The translations under genes and the position numbers were made by a program. Below are positions 35,381 to 45,120 of a stretch of 64,000 bases of DNA, piece after piece (the stretch's first letter is position 1; every line of letters starts with the position of its first letter). The notes beneath the pieces are model-generated. The model was not told the DNA's origin, did no database searches, and worked only from the letters and a program-made list of their open reading frames with translations. This stretch comes from Winogradskyella sp046545555 (GTDB lineage Bacteria > Bacteroidota > Bacteroidia > Flavobacteriales > Flavobacteriaceae). The stretch spans positions 1,736,001 through 1,800,000 of the forward strand of contig NZ_JBHZTH010000001.1 in the NCBI RefSeq assembly GCF_046545555.1. Direction: 5' to 3'.

Positions 35381-36505
35381 ATGAAAGTAGAAGTAATTTT
35401 AATATCAGAGTTACCCTTGCCATTCTCTAAAATTGCAAGTTGGACCAATATGTATAATCATTTATTAAATAAAGATAAGCACCAATTTGATTACATAATA
35501 TGTCCAGAAGTTAAAACTGAAGCTAAGAATGTTTCATATGCATTCTTAAGAAAAGTCTCTATGGTAGACCGTGTAAAGAATAAATTACCATCTAAAAGTA
35601 TACATGTAAATTATTTAGAAGCACTAGAAAAAATAATAAAACCTAATAGAAAATATATACTGCAAATTGTCGACAATAGCGGTGTTGTGGTACCAATCCA
35701 TAATTACATAAGTGAAAAGTATAAAAGAGAGGATTTTTATATTCAATATTATTTTCAAGGTTTCGCACCAATAGTATCGCGTAAAAGAGGTAAACAGTTC
35801 TTGTATGCTATTAATGAGTTTTTCTTTTTAACACATGCATCTTATAAGGAATATTTAAATTTCTATGATGACTGCCCTTTTAAAGTAAGGGTTATGAATA
35901 ATGCCATAGATTTAAATAAATTTAAAAGAATTACAGAACAGCAAAAAAACCAATTTAGAAATGAAATAGGTTTATTAGAAGGAGATTTTGTTTTTATGTG
36001 GTGTTCACAAGATCGACCTAAAAAAGGGCTACATGTTGTTTTAGATGCTTTTGCTAAAGTTTATAAAACCAATAAAAACGCCAAACTAATTATTGTTGGA
36101 GTTAATAGAGAAATAAATCAAGAAGGGGTTATTGTAATAGGGCGCGTTGAAAATCATCTTTTACCTAAATATTATCAAATGTCTGATGTATATCTATTTC
36201 CTTCCTTGTGGAAAGAAGGATTTGGTATTGTTTTGGCAGAAGCTATGCATTGTGGTTGTTATATTATTGCTTCAGATCAAGGAGGTATAAAGGAAGTCGT
36301 AGGTAATGGATTATATGGCACGCTTATAGAGTATCCAAATATTGTTAAGTATTGGGTAGATGCCATGCATATAGCTATACAAACCTGCAAAGAGGACGGA
36401 AACCCTTATATAGAGAATCTACCTAAAGGGCTTTACAGTCTAGAAAACTGGTGTTCTGATATAAATAATGTTATTATTGAGGCTAAAAATTGGCTTAAAA
36501 AATAG
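35381..36505 (+). CDS. Glycosyltransferase family 4
   Basis: A 374-residue GT-B enzyme: MWCSQDRPKKGLHVVLDAFAKV in the donor domain and FPSLWKEGFGIVLAEAMHCGCYIIASDQGGIKEVV as the E-x7-E region. A GWxG-type first loop is less obvious (ELPLPFSKIASWTNMYNHLL). Preceded by a 55-base gap, one of the larger spacings in this operon. Donor unknown. Confidence 0.87.
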   Translation: MKVEVILISELPLPFSKIASWTNMYNHLLNKDKHQFDYIICPEVKTEAKNVSYAFLRKVSMVDRVKNKLPSKSIHVNYLEALEKIIKPNRKYILQIVDNSGVVVPIHNYISEKYKREDFYIQYYFQGFAPIVSRKRGKQFLYAINEFFFLTHASYKEYLNFYDDCPFKVRVMNNAIDLNKFKRITEQQKNQFRNEIGLLEGDFVFMWCSQDRPKKGLHVVLDAFAKVYKTNKNAKLIIVGVNREINQEGVIVIGRVENHLLPKYYQMSDVYLFPSLWKEGFGIVLAEAMHCGCYIIASDQGGIKEVVGNGLYGTLIEYPNIVKYWVDAMHIAIQTCKEDGNPYIENLPKGLYSLENWCSDINNVIIEAKNWLKK

Positions 36506-36510
36506 GACAG

Positions 36511-37506
36511 ATGCGCGTAGGAATGAACCCTCAGAAACAATCTAAGAAGATAAAATTGCAATGTCAGCACAGGCTAATTATTGTTGTTTTTATACCGTCA
36601 CTAGAAGGCTACTATACAAATGTCTTAGAAGTTTTTAAATTATGCTTAGATTCTGCTATAACAACAACAAATTCTAATTGTGCTATTACAGTGGTCAATA
36701 ATGCATCTTGTAATGAGGTTTCTGAGTATTTAGAAGATAAATTAAATAGTGCTGTTGTAGACACAGTAATTCATCATCATAAAAATATCGGTAAAATCGA
36801 TGCACTTATTGGTGCTGCGAGGGCTAGTAGAGAGCCAATTATTACAATTGCTGATGTCGATATATTATTTAAACAAGGTTGGCAAAACGAAACCGAAAAC
36901 ATATTTGCTCATATAAAAAATGTAGCCTCAGTATCACCAATACCTTGTAGAAATTTCAAAAATTATGAAACGTCATCAACATTAAATAAAATCTTGGTTG
37001 GTAATGTAAAGTTTCAATATCAGCCCATTCCAGAAAATTTTGATGCTCATAATAAATTCTTAGATAGTTTTCATTGGAAGTTAGAAACAGATGAACAGAT
37101 TAAATGGCCAGTTATAGAGTATGATGGTGTTAAAGCTTTAGTTGGAAGTGGACATCAGATTTTGAGTATGCGACGTGAATTATTTTTTTCAACAGTGCCA
37201 GAAGAACCTTCATTAATTTTAGTTGGTAATAATTCAGAATTTTTATACTGTGACCAGCCAATTAATTATTCGGGTGGTATGCGTTTAGCAACTTATAATA
37301 ATTATGCGTTTCATATGGGGAATACTGTTGAGAAATGGATGAGAGATGTTCAAAAAAACAATATATCTAATTCAGAAATTAGTAATGAAGGTTTTATGAT
37401 TACAAACGTACCTGTTTTTATTCCAAAGGTTCCAAATAAGGCTTGGTATAGATTAAAGAAGCGAATTGTTCATAGATTATTCAACATGTTACATCCACAA
37501 AACTAA
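36511..37506 (+). CDS. GT-A (family 2-like) glycosyltransferase
   Basis: A 331-residue protein with a GT-A fold: LIIVVFIPSLEGYYTNVLEVFKLCLDS, VVNNASCNEV, and TIADVDILFKQGW with a canonical Asp-Val-Asp metal site. The middle region (VASVSPIPCRNF) and C-terminal half are unusual and I cannot place the subfamily. Its stop overlaps the start of neuA by one base (TAATG), so it may use the CMP-sugar and is a candidate nonulosonic-acid or adjacent-sugar transferase. Confidence 0.75.
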   Translation: MRVGMNPQKQSKKIKLQCQHRLIIVVFIPSLEGYYTNVLEVFKLCLDSAITTTNSNCAITVVNNASCNEVSEYLEDKLNSAVVDTVIHHHKNIGKIDALIGAARASREPIITIADVDILFKQGWQNETENIFAHIKNVASVSPIPCRNFKNYETSSTLNKILVGNVKFQYQPIPENFDAHNKFLDSFHWKLETDEQIKWPVIEYDGVKALVGSGHQILSMRRELFFSTVPEEPSLILVGNNSEFLYCDQPINYSGGMRLATYNNYAFHMGNTVEKWMRDVQKNNISNSEISNEGFMITNVPVFIPKVPNKAWYRLKKRIVHRLFNMLHPQN

Positions 37507-38174
37507 TGGGTAAGACTATAGCTATAATACCAGCACGAGGAGGATCTAAGCGATTACCAAATAAAAATATTAAGATTTTTAATGGCATACCTCTCATAGC
37601 GCATTCCATAAATTATGCATTATCAAATTCTCATATTATAGACGACGTTTACGTATCAACCGATAGTGATATTATAAAAAAAATAGCAAATAATTATGGC
37701 GCAAAGGTTATTAATAGACCAGATAAATTGAGTGGTGACTCAGAACCTACAGTTACGGCTCTAAAACATGCCTTATCTTTTTTAGATAAAACTGTTGAGA
37801 CAATAGTTTTATTGCAAGCTACGAATCCACTAAGACCAGAAAATTTACTATGTGAGGCTTTTAAAGCTTACAATACTAGTGATACAGATAGCTTATTTAC
37901 CGTTAGTAGAGATCATAAAAAATTAGGGAAGATTAGTAATAATAAGTTTATTCCTTTCAATTATAATATAGGGCAAAGAAGCCAAGATTTAGAGCCCTTA
38001 TATTTTGAAAACGGCCTTATATATATTACATCAGTGTCGTTAATAAAAAAGGATGTTATATTTAATGAAATGTCACATCCCTTTATAGTAAATCATAAAT
38101 TTGCAGGAATTGATATCGATACTCAAGAAGATTTTGATTATGCAGAATACATTTTAAAAAATTATAATGAGTAG
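37506..38174 (+). CDS. neuA: CMP-N-acylneuraminate cytidylyltransferase
   Basis: Activates a nonulosonic acid with CTP to the CMP-sugar. The N-terminal nucleotide-binding AIIPARGGSKRLPNKNIKIFNG is diagnostic, followed by VYVSTDSDIIKKIA, the LLQATNPLRP catalytic strand and a C-terminal GIDIDTQEDFDYAE. At 222 residues it is the normal length. It overlaps neuB by eight bases. PseF or LegF would look similar, but the neighbouring genes favour sialic acid. Confidence 0.92.
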   Translation: MGKTIAIIPARGGSKRLPNKNIKIFNGIPLIAHSINYALSNSHIIDDVYVSTDSDIIKKIANNYGAKVINRPDKLSGDSEPTVTALKHALSFLDKTVETIVLLQATNPLRPENLLCEAFKAYNTSDTDSLFTVSRDHKKLGKISNNKFIPFNYNIGQRSQDLEPLYFENGLIYITSVSLIKKDVIFNEMSHPFIVNHKFAGIDIDTQEDFDYAEYILKNYNE

Positions 38175-39216
38175 TAATCCTTACATAGAAATATCTGGAA
38201 GAAAAATTGGTAGAGATTTTCCGCCCATAGTAATTGCAGAAATAGGTATTAATCACGAAGGCTCCATTGAAGTAGCTAAAGAAATGGTAGATGCGGCGCA
38301 TAGAGCAGGTGCGGAAATAGTAAAACACCAAACGCATATTGTTGAAGACGAAATGAGTAAAGCTGCCAAAGAAGTAATACCTGGTAATGCAGATATATCT
38401 ATCTATGATATAATGGAGCGTTGTGCTTTGGATGAAGCTGATGAGTTAGAACTAAAAACTTATGTAGAAAGTAAGGGTATGATCTTTATTTCTACTCCAT
38501 TTTCTAGGGCAGCCTCAGAGCGTTTAGAGCGCTTTAATGTGCCAGCCTATAAGATTGGTTCAGGTGAGTGTAATAATTACCCTTTATTAGACCATATTGC
38601 TAAGTTTGGAAAACCTGTTATTATGAGTACTGGTATGAATACTATTGAAAGTGTTCGTAAAGCAGTAGCAGTATTTAAATCACACAACACACCAGTCGCA
38701 CTTTTACATACTACAAATTTGTATCCAACACCAACACATTTAGTACGTTATGGCGCTATGATGGAATTGCATCAAGCCTTTCCCGACCAAGTCTTTGGGC
38801 TTAGTGACCATACATTAAATAATAATGCATGCTTAGGTTCAGTAGCTTTAGGTGCATCTATTTTAGAACGCCATTTTACAGATCATATGAGTCGTAAAGG
38901 GCCCGATATTGTTTGTAGTATGGACGAAAATTCTTGTGCAGAACTTATTAAATCAAGTCAAGAAATTTGGACGATGCGAGGCGGTACAAAAGAACCAGCG
39001 AAAGAAGAAAAAGTAACCATAGACTTTGCCTTTGCAACCGTATGTACTATTAAGCCGATTAAAGTAGGTGATAAACTTACAAAAGATAATATTTGGGTAA
39101 AGCGACCTGGTACTGGTAAAATTTTAGCAGAATATTTTAATGATGTTCTAGGTAAAACCAGTGTCCGAGATATAGAAGAAGGAGAACACTTAGATTATAA
39201 AGATTTCGAAAAATAG
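38167..39216 (+). CDS. neuB: N-acetylneuraminate synthase family protein
   Basis: Condenses phosphoenolpyruvate with ManNAc (or an analogue) to a nonulosonic acid. The TIM-barrel part contains VIAEIGINHEGSIEVAKEM, FISTPFSRAASERLE, YKIGSGECNNYPLLDHIA and VFGLSDHT; the C-terminal antifreeze-like SAF domain occupies about residues 285-349 (TVCTIKPIKVGDKLTKDNIWVKRPGTG). Flanked by neuA and neuC. Without PseB/C/H/G or LegB/C genes nearby, Neu5Ac is the simplest product. Confidence 0.93.
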   Translation: MSSNPYIEISGRKIGRDFPPIVIAEIGINHEGSIEVAKEMVDAAHRAGAEIVKHQTHIVEDEMSKAAKEVIPGNADISIYDIMERCALDEADELELKTYVESKGMIFISTPFSRAASERLERFNVPAYKIGSGECNNYPLLDHIAKFGKPVIMSTGMNTIESVRKAVAVFKSHNTPVALLHTTNLYPTPTHLVRYGAMMELHQAFPDQVFGLSDHTLNNNACLGSVALGASILERHFTDHMSRKGPDIVCSMDENSCAELIKSSQEIWTMRGGTKEPAKEEKVTIDFAFATVCTIKPIKVGDKLTKDNIWVKRPGTGKILAEYFNDVLGKTSVRDIEEGEHLDYKDFEK

Positions 39217-39233
39217 GAGCTTAAAAACTGAAT

Positions 39234-40355
39234 ATGCGTAAAATAGTTTTTCTTACAGGTACACGAGCAGATTTTGGTAAAATAAAAGCGCTGATTCAAA
39301 GTATAGAAAATCATCGAGATTTTGAGCCTCATATCTTCGTTACAGGCATGCACCTTATGCACGAATATGGTTATACTTTAATAGAAGTTGAACGTTGTGG
39401 TTTTGATACTATTGAAACATTTAATAACCACACGGATGAGGCTACGATGGATTTAACCTTAGCTAAAACTATTAATGGTTTTTCTGAATATATAAAGAGG
39501 ATTAATCCAGATTTAATTGTAGTACATGGCGATAGAGTAGAAGCCTTAGCTGGTGCAATTGTAGGTAGCTTAAATAACATCTTGGTTGCACATATAGAAG
39601 GAGGAGAATTATCTGGTACTATAGACGAATTGATAAGGCATTCGGTATCTAAATTATGTCATATCCATTATACTTCCAATGATGATGCTAAAAAACGCTT
39701 AATCCAAATGGGAGAATTAGAAAACACAATTTATACAATTGGTTCTCCAGATGTCGATATTATGTTTTCAGATAATCTACCAGAATTACAAGAGGTAAAG
39801 AGATATTATCAAATTAATTTCGAAAATTATGGCTTGGCTATGTATCATCCTGTAACTACCGAAATTGATTCTATCTATGACAAAGCATTAAAGTTTGTTG
39901 ACGGATTAATTGAAAGTGAAAAGAATTATGTAGTCATATATCCGAATAATGATTTAGGTAGTAAGCATATTCTAAAAGCTTATGAGAAGCTTAAAGATCA
40001 CCCAAGATTTAAAGTTTATCCATCAGTAAGATTTGAGTATTTTTTGACCTTACTTAAGAATGCGAGCTTTATGATTGGTAATAGTAGTGCAGGTGTAAGA
40101 GAGGCTCCATATTATGGTGTGCCAACCATAAATATAGGAAATAGACAAATGAACAGGGCGAGTTCTTCAGAAATAGTAAATATCAAGAGTGAAAAACTAG
40201 CAATTATCCAAGCAGTTAATAGCGCTAGAAAAATTAATTTAGATAAAAGTGATTCCTTTGGAAAAGGTAACAGCGCTAAATTATTTATTGATAGTTTAGA
40301 GTCTAATAATATCTGGAATATAAATCATCAGAAACAATTTAAGGATGCCTTTTAA
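39234..40355 (+). CDS. neuC: UDP-N-acetylglucosamine 2-epimerase (hydrolysing)
   Basis: Converts UDP-GlcNAc to ManNAc and UDP, the entry step of bacterial sialic-acid synthesis. GT-B-like fold with FLTGTRADFGKIKALIQSI, VVHGDRVEALAGA, HIEGGELSGTIDELIRHSVSKL and MIGNSSAGVREAPYYGVPTINIGNRQ, all NeuC signatures. At 373 residues it is typical. Overlaps the next gene by 11 bases. LegG (which uses a diamino-trideoxy substrate) is a related alternative, but its supporting genes are not in the window. Confidence 0.92.
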   Translation: MRKIVFLTGTRADFGKIKALIQSIENHRDFEPHIFVTGMHLMHEYGYTLIEVERCGFDTIETFNNHTDEATMDLTLAKTINGFSEYIKRINPDLIVVHGDRVEALAGAIVGSLNNILVAHIEGGELSGTIDELIRHSVSKLCHIHYTSNDDAKKRLIQMGELENTIYTIGSPDVDIMFSDNLPELQEVKRYYQINFENYGLAMYHPVTTEIDSIYDKALKFVDGLIESEKNYVVIYPNNDLGSKHILKAYEKLKDHPRFKVYPSVRFEYFLTLLKNASFMIGNSSAGVREAPYYGVPTINIGNRQMNRASSSEIVNIKSEKLAIIQAVNSARKINLDKSDSFGKGNSAKLFIDSLESNNIWNINHQKQFKDAF

Positions 40356-41733
40356 AAAGCACATTTTGTTTTTAGTACCAGATGGTGTAGGGATTAAAAA
40401 TTACCTCTATTCTAATATTATTTCTCATTTAAAAAAGGACACTAAAATTACAATATGGTCTCCATTGCCAAAAGATGCTTTTGATCATGTAAGAAAACTT
40501 CACAATATTGATTTTCACTTTGAGAATATTAATTTACAACCAGAAAATTTAAAAACTCGTTTATATCGAGAGGCAGCGTCTTACGCGCGATTAAAATATA
40601 ATGCTACATTACAAAAAAATGCAACTATATTAACAAATTGGAGACGTCCAACATACAGTTTTAAAGTAAAACTATTATACCGTCTGGCAGAAGTTTTAGG
40701 TCATTCTATTTCCAAGAATTATAAAAATATATTAAGAACAGAAGAGAAAAGTAGAGAGAGTATTTCCAAAAACTTAATAGGTAAATACGTTTCTGATTTA
40801 GAAAATTTACAACTCACTTCAATTTTTATAACTCATCAACGTGTGGCAGGTTTAATGCCTATATGCATAGCCGCTAAACAATTAGGAATTAAGTCAACAA
40901 CTGCTATTTTTTCTTGGGACAATTTGCCGAAGGCACGATTATGTGTAAAAACAGACAATTATTTAGTATGGTCTAAATGGATGAAAGAGGAAATGGAAAC
41001 CTATTACCCAGAAATTCTAAAAGACCAAATAAAACTAGTTGGTACTCCACAGTTTGAATTTTATTTAGATAAAAAGCGCGTGTCATCTCGTGAGGAATTT
41101 GCAACTAAATATAATTTAGATATAAATAAAATATGGATTTGTTTTAGTGGTGATGATTATATAACATCTCCACACGATGAGCTATTTTTTAAAGATGTTG
41201 TAGAAGCATTATATCCATTAAAAGATAGTGTTCAAATTATTTTTAGAAGATGTCCTGTTGATTTTTCTTCAAGATATAATACTACTTTAGATACGTATAA
41301 AGATTTTGTTAAACCTATAGACCCTAAATGGAATGCTGAATCTAAAACAGGTTGGGTTGGTTATTTTCCTATGTATGACGATATTAATTTACAGGTTAAT
41401 TTAGTAGCGCATTGTACTTTAGTAATTAATTTGGGTAGTACTATGGCGCATGATTTTACAACACATGGCAAGCCTTGTTTATATCTTAATTATAACCCTT
41501 CTCAAGATTCTAGTTGGAGTACTGATATTATTTATAAATTTCAACACTTTAGAAGTATGACGGGTTTAGATGCTGTAGGTTGGATTAACAAGAAAGAAGA
41601 TATATACACTCTTGTATCTAAGACAATAGAAGAGCCAGAAACTATAGGAAAAGATAAATTAAACTGGATGAAAAAAGTAGTAATGCATCCTTTAGATCAA
41701 AGTTCAATTAACATAGCCAAAGCTATACAATAA
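40345..41733 (+). CDS. Unassigned GT-B-like protein downstream of neuC
   Basis: A 462-residue protein. ILFLVPDGVGIKNYLYSNIISHL opens an N-terminal Rossmann half; IFITHQRVAGLMPICIAAKQLGIKSTTAIFSWDNLPKARLCV is a strand-loop block typical of CDP-glycerol-phosphotransferase- or GT-B-like folds; the C-terminal half contains LVINLGSTMAHDFTTHGKPCLYLNYN, the donor-binding Gly-Ser-Thr loop. I cannot name the family. Coupling to neuC by an 11-base overlap suggests it handles the sialic-acid step or its acceptor. Confidence 0.72.
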   Translation: MPFKKHILFLVPDGVGIKNYLYSNIISHLKKDTKITIWSPLPKDAFDHVRKLHNIDFHFENINLQPENLKTRLYREAASYARLKYNATLQKNATILTNWRRPTYSFKVKLLYRLAEVLGHSISKNYKNILRTEEKSRESISKNLIGKYVSDLENLQLTSIFITHQRVAGLMPICIAAKQLGIKSTTAIFSWDNLPKARLCVKTDNYLVWSKWMKEEMETYYPEILKDQIKLVGTPQFEFYLDKKRVSSREEFATKYNLDINKIWICFSGDDYITSPHDELFFKDVVEALYPLKDSVQIIFRRCPVDFSSRYNTTLDTYKDFVKPIDPKWNAESKTGWVGYFPMYDDINLQVNLVAHCTLVINLGSTMAHDFTTHGKPCLYLNYNPSQDSSWSTDIIYKFQHFRSMTGLDAVGWINKKEDIYTLVSKTIEEPETIGKDKLNWMKKVVMHPLDQSSINIAKAIQ

Positions 41734-42884
41734 TGCATATTTGCTTTATAACAAATGAATATCCAAAACAAGGCTTTTCTCATGGAGGCATTGGTACGTT
41801 TGTAGCAACATTTGCTAAAAATTTAGTAGAGGGAGGACATAAAGTATCTGTTATAGGCATAAATAATTATACAAATCAAAATGAAGAAGAAACACATTGC
41901 GGTATTACAGTTTATAGACTAAAACCTAGGAAAGTAAAAGGATTAACTTGGTTCTTTAATAGCAAAACAATAACTAATAAAATAAATGAAATTGATGCAA
42001 ATACTCCAATTGATATTGTTGAAACTACAGAATTAGGATTAGCATTTCTTTCTAAACTAAAATCGATAAAGTATATAATTAGATTACATGGTGGACATCA
42101 TTTTTTTGCTGAGTCAGAAAAGAGAGGTATTAATAAATGGAAAGGCTTTCAAGAAAAGCGTTCATTTAAAAAATCTGATGGGTTTATAGCCGTTTCAAAA
42201 TATGTAAAATCGCATACAGCTAAATACTTAAGTTATTATAACAAGCCTATTAAGATTATAAAAAATGCTATTGATTTAGAGATTTTTAGTCCAATTACTT
42301 CTATTAGAGTTAAAGAAAGCACACTACTATTTGCAGGTACAGTATGCGAAAAAAAAGGGATTACTCAACTGATTAAAGCGATGCCAAAAGTTTTAAAACA
42401 TAATCCTGATATAGAGCTTTATATCTATGGCAGAGATTGGTTTTTTAAAGACGGACGGTCTTATATAGAATTCCTTAAAAAAGATATTATTCCTAATTTG
42501 AATATAAATGAAAATAGAATTCATTTTATGGGAACATTACCTTTGAGTGAATTAGCAAAAAAGTATGCGTCCGCAGAATGCTGCGTATTCCCTTCATTAA
42601 TGGAAACACAGGGTTTAGTTGCTCCCGAAGCTATGGCAATGAATAAGTTAGTGATTTTTTCAGAATGTGGACCAGGACCAGAAACAATAATCCATAATAA
42701 AACAGGACTGCTATGCGATCCTTACGATGTTAATGATATCTCAGATAAAATAATTTGGGCGTTAAGTTATAAAGAGGAATCTAAAACAATTGCTAACTCA
42801 GGTAGAGCATTTGTTTTAAAAGAATTTAACCCGAAAAGAATAACTAAATTGAATATTGATTATTACAAGTCTGTACTAAATTGA
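41733..42884 (+). CDS. Glycosyltransferase family 4
   Basis: A 383-residue GT-B enzyme: ICFITNEYPKQGFSHGGIGTFVATFAKNL with the classic acceptor Gly loop, LLFAGTVCEKKGITQLIKAM, and FPSLMETQGLVAPEAMAMNKLVIFSECGPGPETI as the E-x7-E region. Its start overlaps the preceding stop by one base. Donor sugar unknown. Confidence 0.9.
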   Translation: MHICFITNEYPKQGFSHGGIGTFVATFAKNLVEGGHKVSVIGINNYTNQNEEETHCGITVYRLKPRKVKGLTWFFNSKTITNKINEIDANTPIDIVETTELGLAFLSKLKSIKYIIRLHGGHHFFAESEKRGINKWKGFQEKRSFKKSDGFIAVSKYVKSHTAKYLSYYNKPIKIIKNAIDLEIFSPITSIRVKESTLLFAGTVCEKKGITQLIKAMPKVLKHNPDIELYIYGRDWFFKDGRSYIEFLKKDIIPNLNINENRIHFMGTLPLSELAKKYASAECCVFPSLMETQGLVAPEAMAMNKLVIFSECGPGPETIIHNKTGLLCDPYDVNDISDKIIWALSYKEESKTIANSGRAFVLKEFNPKRITKLNIDYYKSVLN

Positions 42885-42891
42885 TTGAGTT

Positions 42892-44031
42892 TTGGCAATA
42901 AGGAAAAAAACATTAGCAATTTTTACGCTTGTAGAACATAAGCAAGTAGACAACCATTTTTATGGTTATGGACCTTATATTAGAGAGATGAATATTTGGG
43001 TTAAGAATTTTGATAATATATTAATTGTTGCACCCTTTACAGAATCTGAAGAATTAAATGCTATCGATTTACCTTATGAGCATCCAAATATAAACTTAGT
43101 TAAAGTAACTAGTTTTAATATTAAATCGTTTGTAAATGTTTTGAGCCTGCTTATAAAATTGCCAGTTATTATGATTAAGATATTTCGTGTAATGCAAAAA
43201 TCTGATCATTTGCATTTTAGGTGTCCTAGCAATATTGCTGCATTAGCAGCTATTGCACAAGTGTTTTTTCCGAGCAAGTCTAAAACTGTTAAATATGCTG
43301 GTAATTGGAGTCCCGATAGCAGACAGCCTTTTGGGTACAGATTTCAAAAATGGCTTTTAAGTAATTCATTCTTTACAAAGAATAATAAAATTTTAGTTTA
43401 TGGTAAATGGGATAATCAATCTAAATATGTCGTTCCATTTTATACGGCTACTTTTAGCGAATTAGATAAAATAGATTTTAGTAAACGCGAGTATTCAAAA
43501 AAGCTTAAGTTTATATTCTTAGGTGCTTTAGTTAAAGGTAAACGACCATTTCTTGTTATTAAAATCATAGAAGAATTAATTGAAAAAGGAATAAACCTAG
43601 AGTTGCATATGTTTGGTGATGGAATACTTGAAGTAGAATTGAAAAACTACATTAGTAATAATTCACTAAAAGATCATATAGTTTTGCACGGTAATAAAAG
43701 TATGGATATTGTAAAAGCGTATATCAAAGACTCACATTTTTCAATATTACCTTCAAAAAGTGAAGGCTGGCCAAAAGCACTTGCCGAGGGTATGTTTTAT
43801 GGTGTTATACCAATATCAACTAACGTCTCGTGCATTTCTTGGATGTTAGATAATGGAAATAGAGGTATTTTAATAGAACCAAACCAGAGTAGAGCTGCAA
43901 AGGTTATAATAGATGAATTAGAGAAGGGTAATACTTATTTAAATGCAATGTCTCAGCAAGCGCAAAAATGGTCCGAAGGGTTCACAATAGAGCGTTTTCA
44001 AGGAGATATTAAAACTATTTTAGAAAGTTAG
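42892..44031 (+). CDS. Glycosyltransferase family 4-like protein
   Basis: A 379-residue GT-B enzyme starting at a TTG codon (MAIRKKTLAIFTLVEHKQ); no ATG is better placed. The donor domain has FIFLGALVKGKRPFLVIKIIEELI and ILPSKSEGWPKALAEGMFYGVIPISTNV, the usual E-x7-E segment. KYAGNWSPDSRQPFGYRFQKWLL resembles GT4-like proteins in other polysaccharide loci. Its stop overlaps the following GTG start by one base. Confidence 0.87.
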   Translation: MAIRKKTLAIFTLVEHKQVDNHFYGYGPYIREMNIWVKNFDNILIVAPFTESEELNAIDLPYEHPNINLVKVTSFNIKSFVNVLSLLIKLPVIMIKIFRVMQKSDHLHFRCPSNIAALAAIAQVFFPSKSKTVKYAGNWSPDSRQPFGYRFQKWLLSNSFFTKNNKILVYGKWDNQSKYVVPFYTATFSELDKIDFSKREYSKKLKFIFLGALVKGKRPFLVIKIIEELIEKGINLELHMFGDGILEVELKNYISNNSLKDHIVLHGNKSMDIVKAYIKDSHFSILPSKSEGWPKALAEGMFYGVIPISTNVSCISWMLDNGNRGILIEPNQSRAAKVIIDELEKGNTYLNAMSQQAQKWSEGFTIERFQGDIKTILES

Positions 44032-45110
44032 TGATAACAGTAATTCAAATTATAGATACTTTAGAAGCGGGAGGTGCAGAACGTTTGTCAGTAAATTATG
44101 CTAATGGACTTTGTAAGCTCGGTGTTGCATCACATCTTTGTGCAACTCGTTTTGAAGGTGTGCTAAAAGATACTATCAGTGATGAGGTAGATTATTTGTT
44201 TTTAAATCGAAAATCTACTTTAGACATTAGTGCAGTTTTTAGACTTAAGAATTATATAAGACGTAATGAAATTAATATTATTCATGCACACTCGTCTTCT
44301 TTTTTTTTGGCGACCTTAGTTAAAATTATTATACCTAAAGTAAAAATAATTTGGCATGACCATTATGGTAATAGCGAAAATAGTCAGAATAGGCCTAAAA
44401 AAGTTTTACGCTTTTGTTCTAGGTTATTTTCATACATTTTTAGTGTTAACTCTAAATTAAAAGAATGGTCAAAAATGAATCTTTTGTGTAACAATGTAGA
44501 GTGTATTAAGAATTTCCCTGTTTTAAAAGAACAACATTCAAACCTCACTAAGCTAAAAGGTATAGATGGAAAACGCATACTATGCCTTGCTAACCTTCGC
44601 GAACAAAAGAATCATTCCATGCTTTTGGAGGCTTTTAGTATTGTAAAAGTAAAGTATAAAGATTGGTCCTTGCATTGTGTGGGAAAAGATTTTAACGATG
44701 ATTATTCTAATAGTTTTTTCAAAAAAATTGAAGAATTAAATCTTAAAGATGGGGTTCATTTTTATGATAGTAAGTCAGATATTTTAAATATCATGAAACA
44801 ATGTGAGATTGGTGTACTTTCATCAAAGTCTGAAGGTTTACCCTTAGCCTTGTTAGAATATGGTATGGCTAAGTTACCTGTAGTGGTAACAAATGTTGGT
44901 AGTTGTGGTTTATTAATTAACGATGCTGATAATGGATATTTGATTGAAAACGGAGATGTAAATGCATTTGCAAAGTCAATCTTAGAATTTATTGGTAATG
45001 AAGATTATAGATTATCTTGCGCTAATAATTTCAGTAAAAAAGTTTCTGAGTTATATTCACAAGAAAGTATACTTTCAGATGTTGTAGGTATCTATAAAAC
45101 AATTTTATAA
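44031..45110 (+). CDS. Glycosyltransferase family 4
   Basis: A 359-residue GT-B enzyme beginning at a GTG within TAGTG, so it is coupled to the preceding gene. IIDTLEAGGAERLSVNYANGL is a textbook GT4 acceptor loop, followed by IIHAHSSSFFLATLV, WHDHYGNSE, ILCLANLREQKNHSMLLEAF and LSSKSEGLPLALLEYGMAKLPVVVTNVG. Sugar unknown. Confidence 0.9.
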   Translation: MITVIQIIDTLEAGGAERLSVNYANGLCKLGVASHLCATRFEGVLKDTISDEVDYLFLNRKSTLDISAVFRLKNYIRRNEINIIHAHSSSFFLATLVKIIIPKVKIIWHDHYGNSENSQNRPKKVLRFCSRLFSYIFSVNSKLKEWSKMNLLCNNVECIKNFPVLKEQHSNLTKLKGIDGKRILCLANLREQKNHSMLLEAFSIVKVKYKDWSLHCVGKDFNDDYSNSFFKKIEELNLKDGVHFYDSKSDILNIMKQCEIGVLSSKSEGLPLALLEYGMAKLPVVVTNVGSCGLLINDADNGYLIENGDVNAFAKSILEFIGNEDYRLSCANNFSKKVSELYSQESILSDVVGIYKTIL

Positions 45111-45120
45111 TCTTAGAATT

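Noticed and set aside
37506..40355. Pseudaminic or legionaminic acid pathway instead of sialic acid
   Set aside because: No dehydratase, aminotransferase or N-acetyltransferase of the PseB/C/H or LegB/C/H type is present, and neuC is of the UDP-GlcNAc hydrolysing type. Kept only as an alternative.
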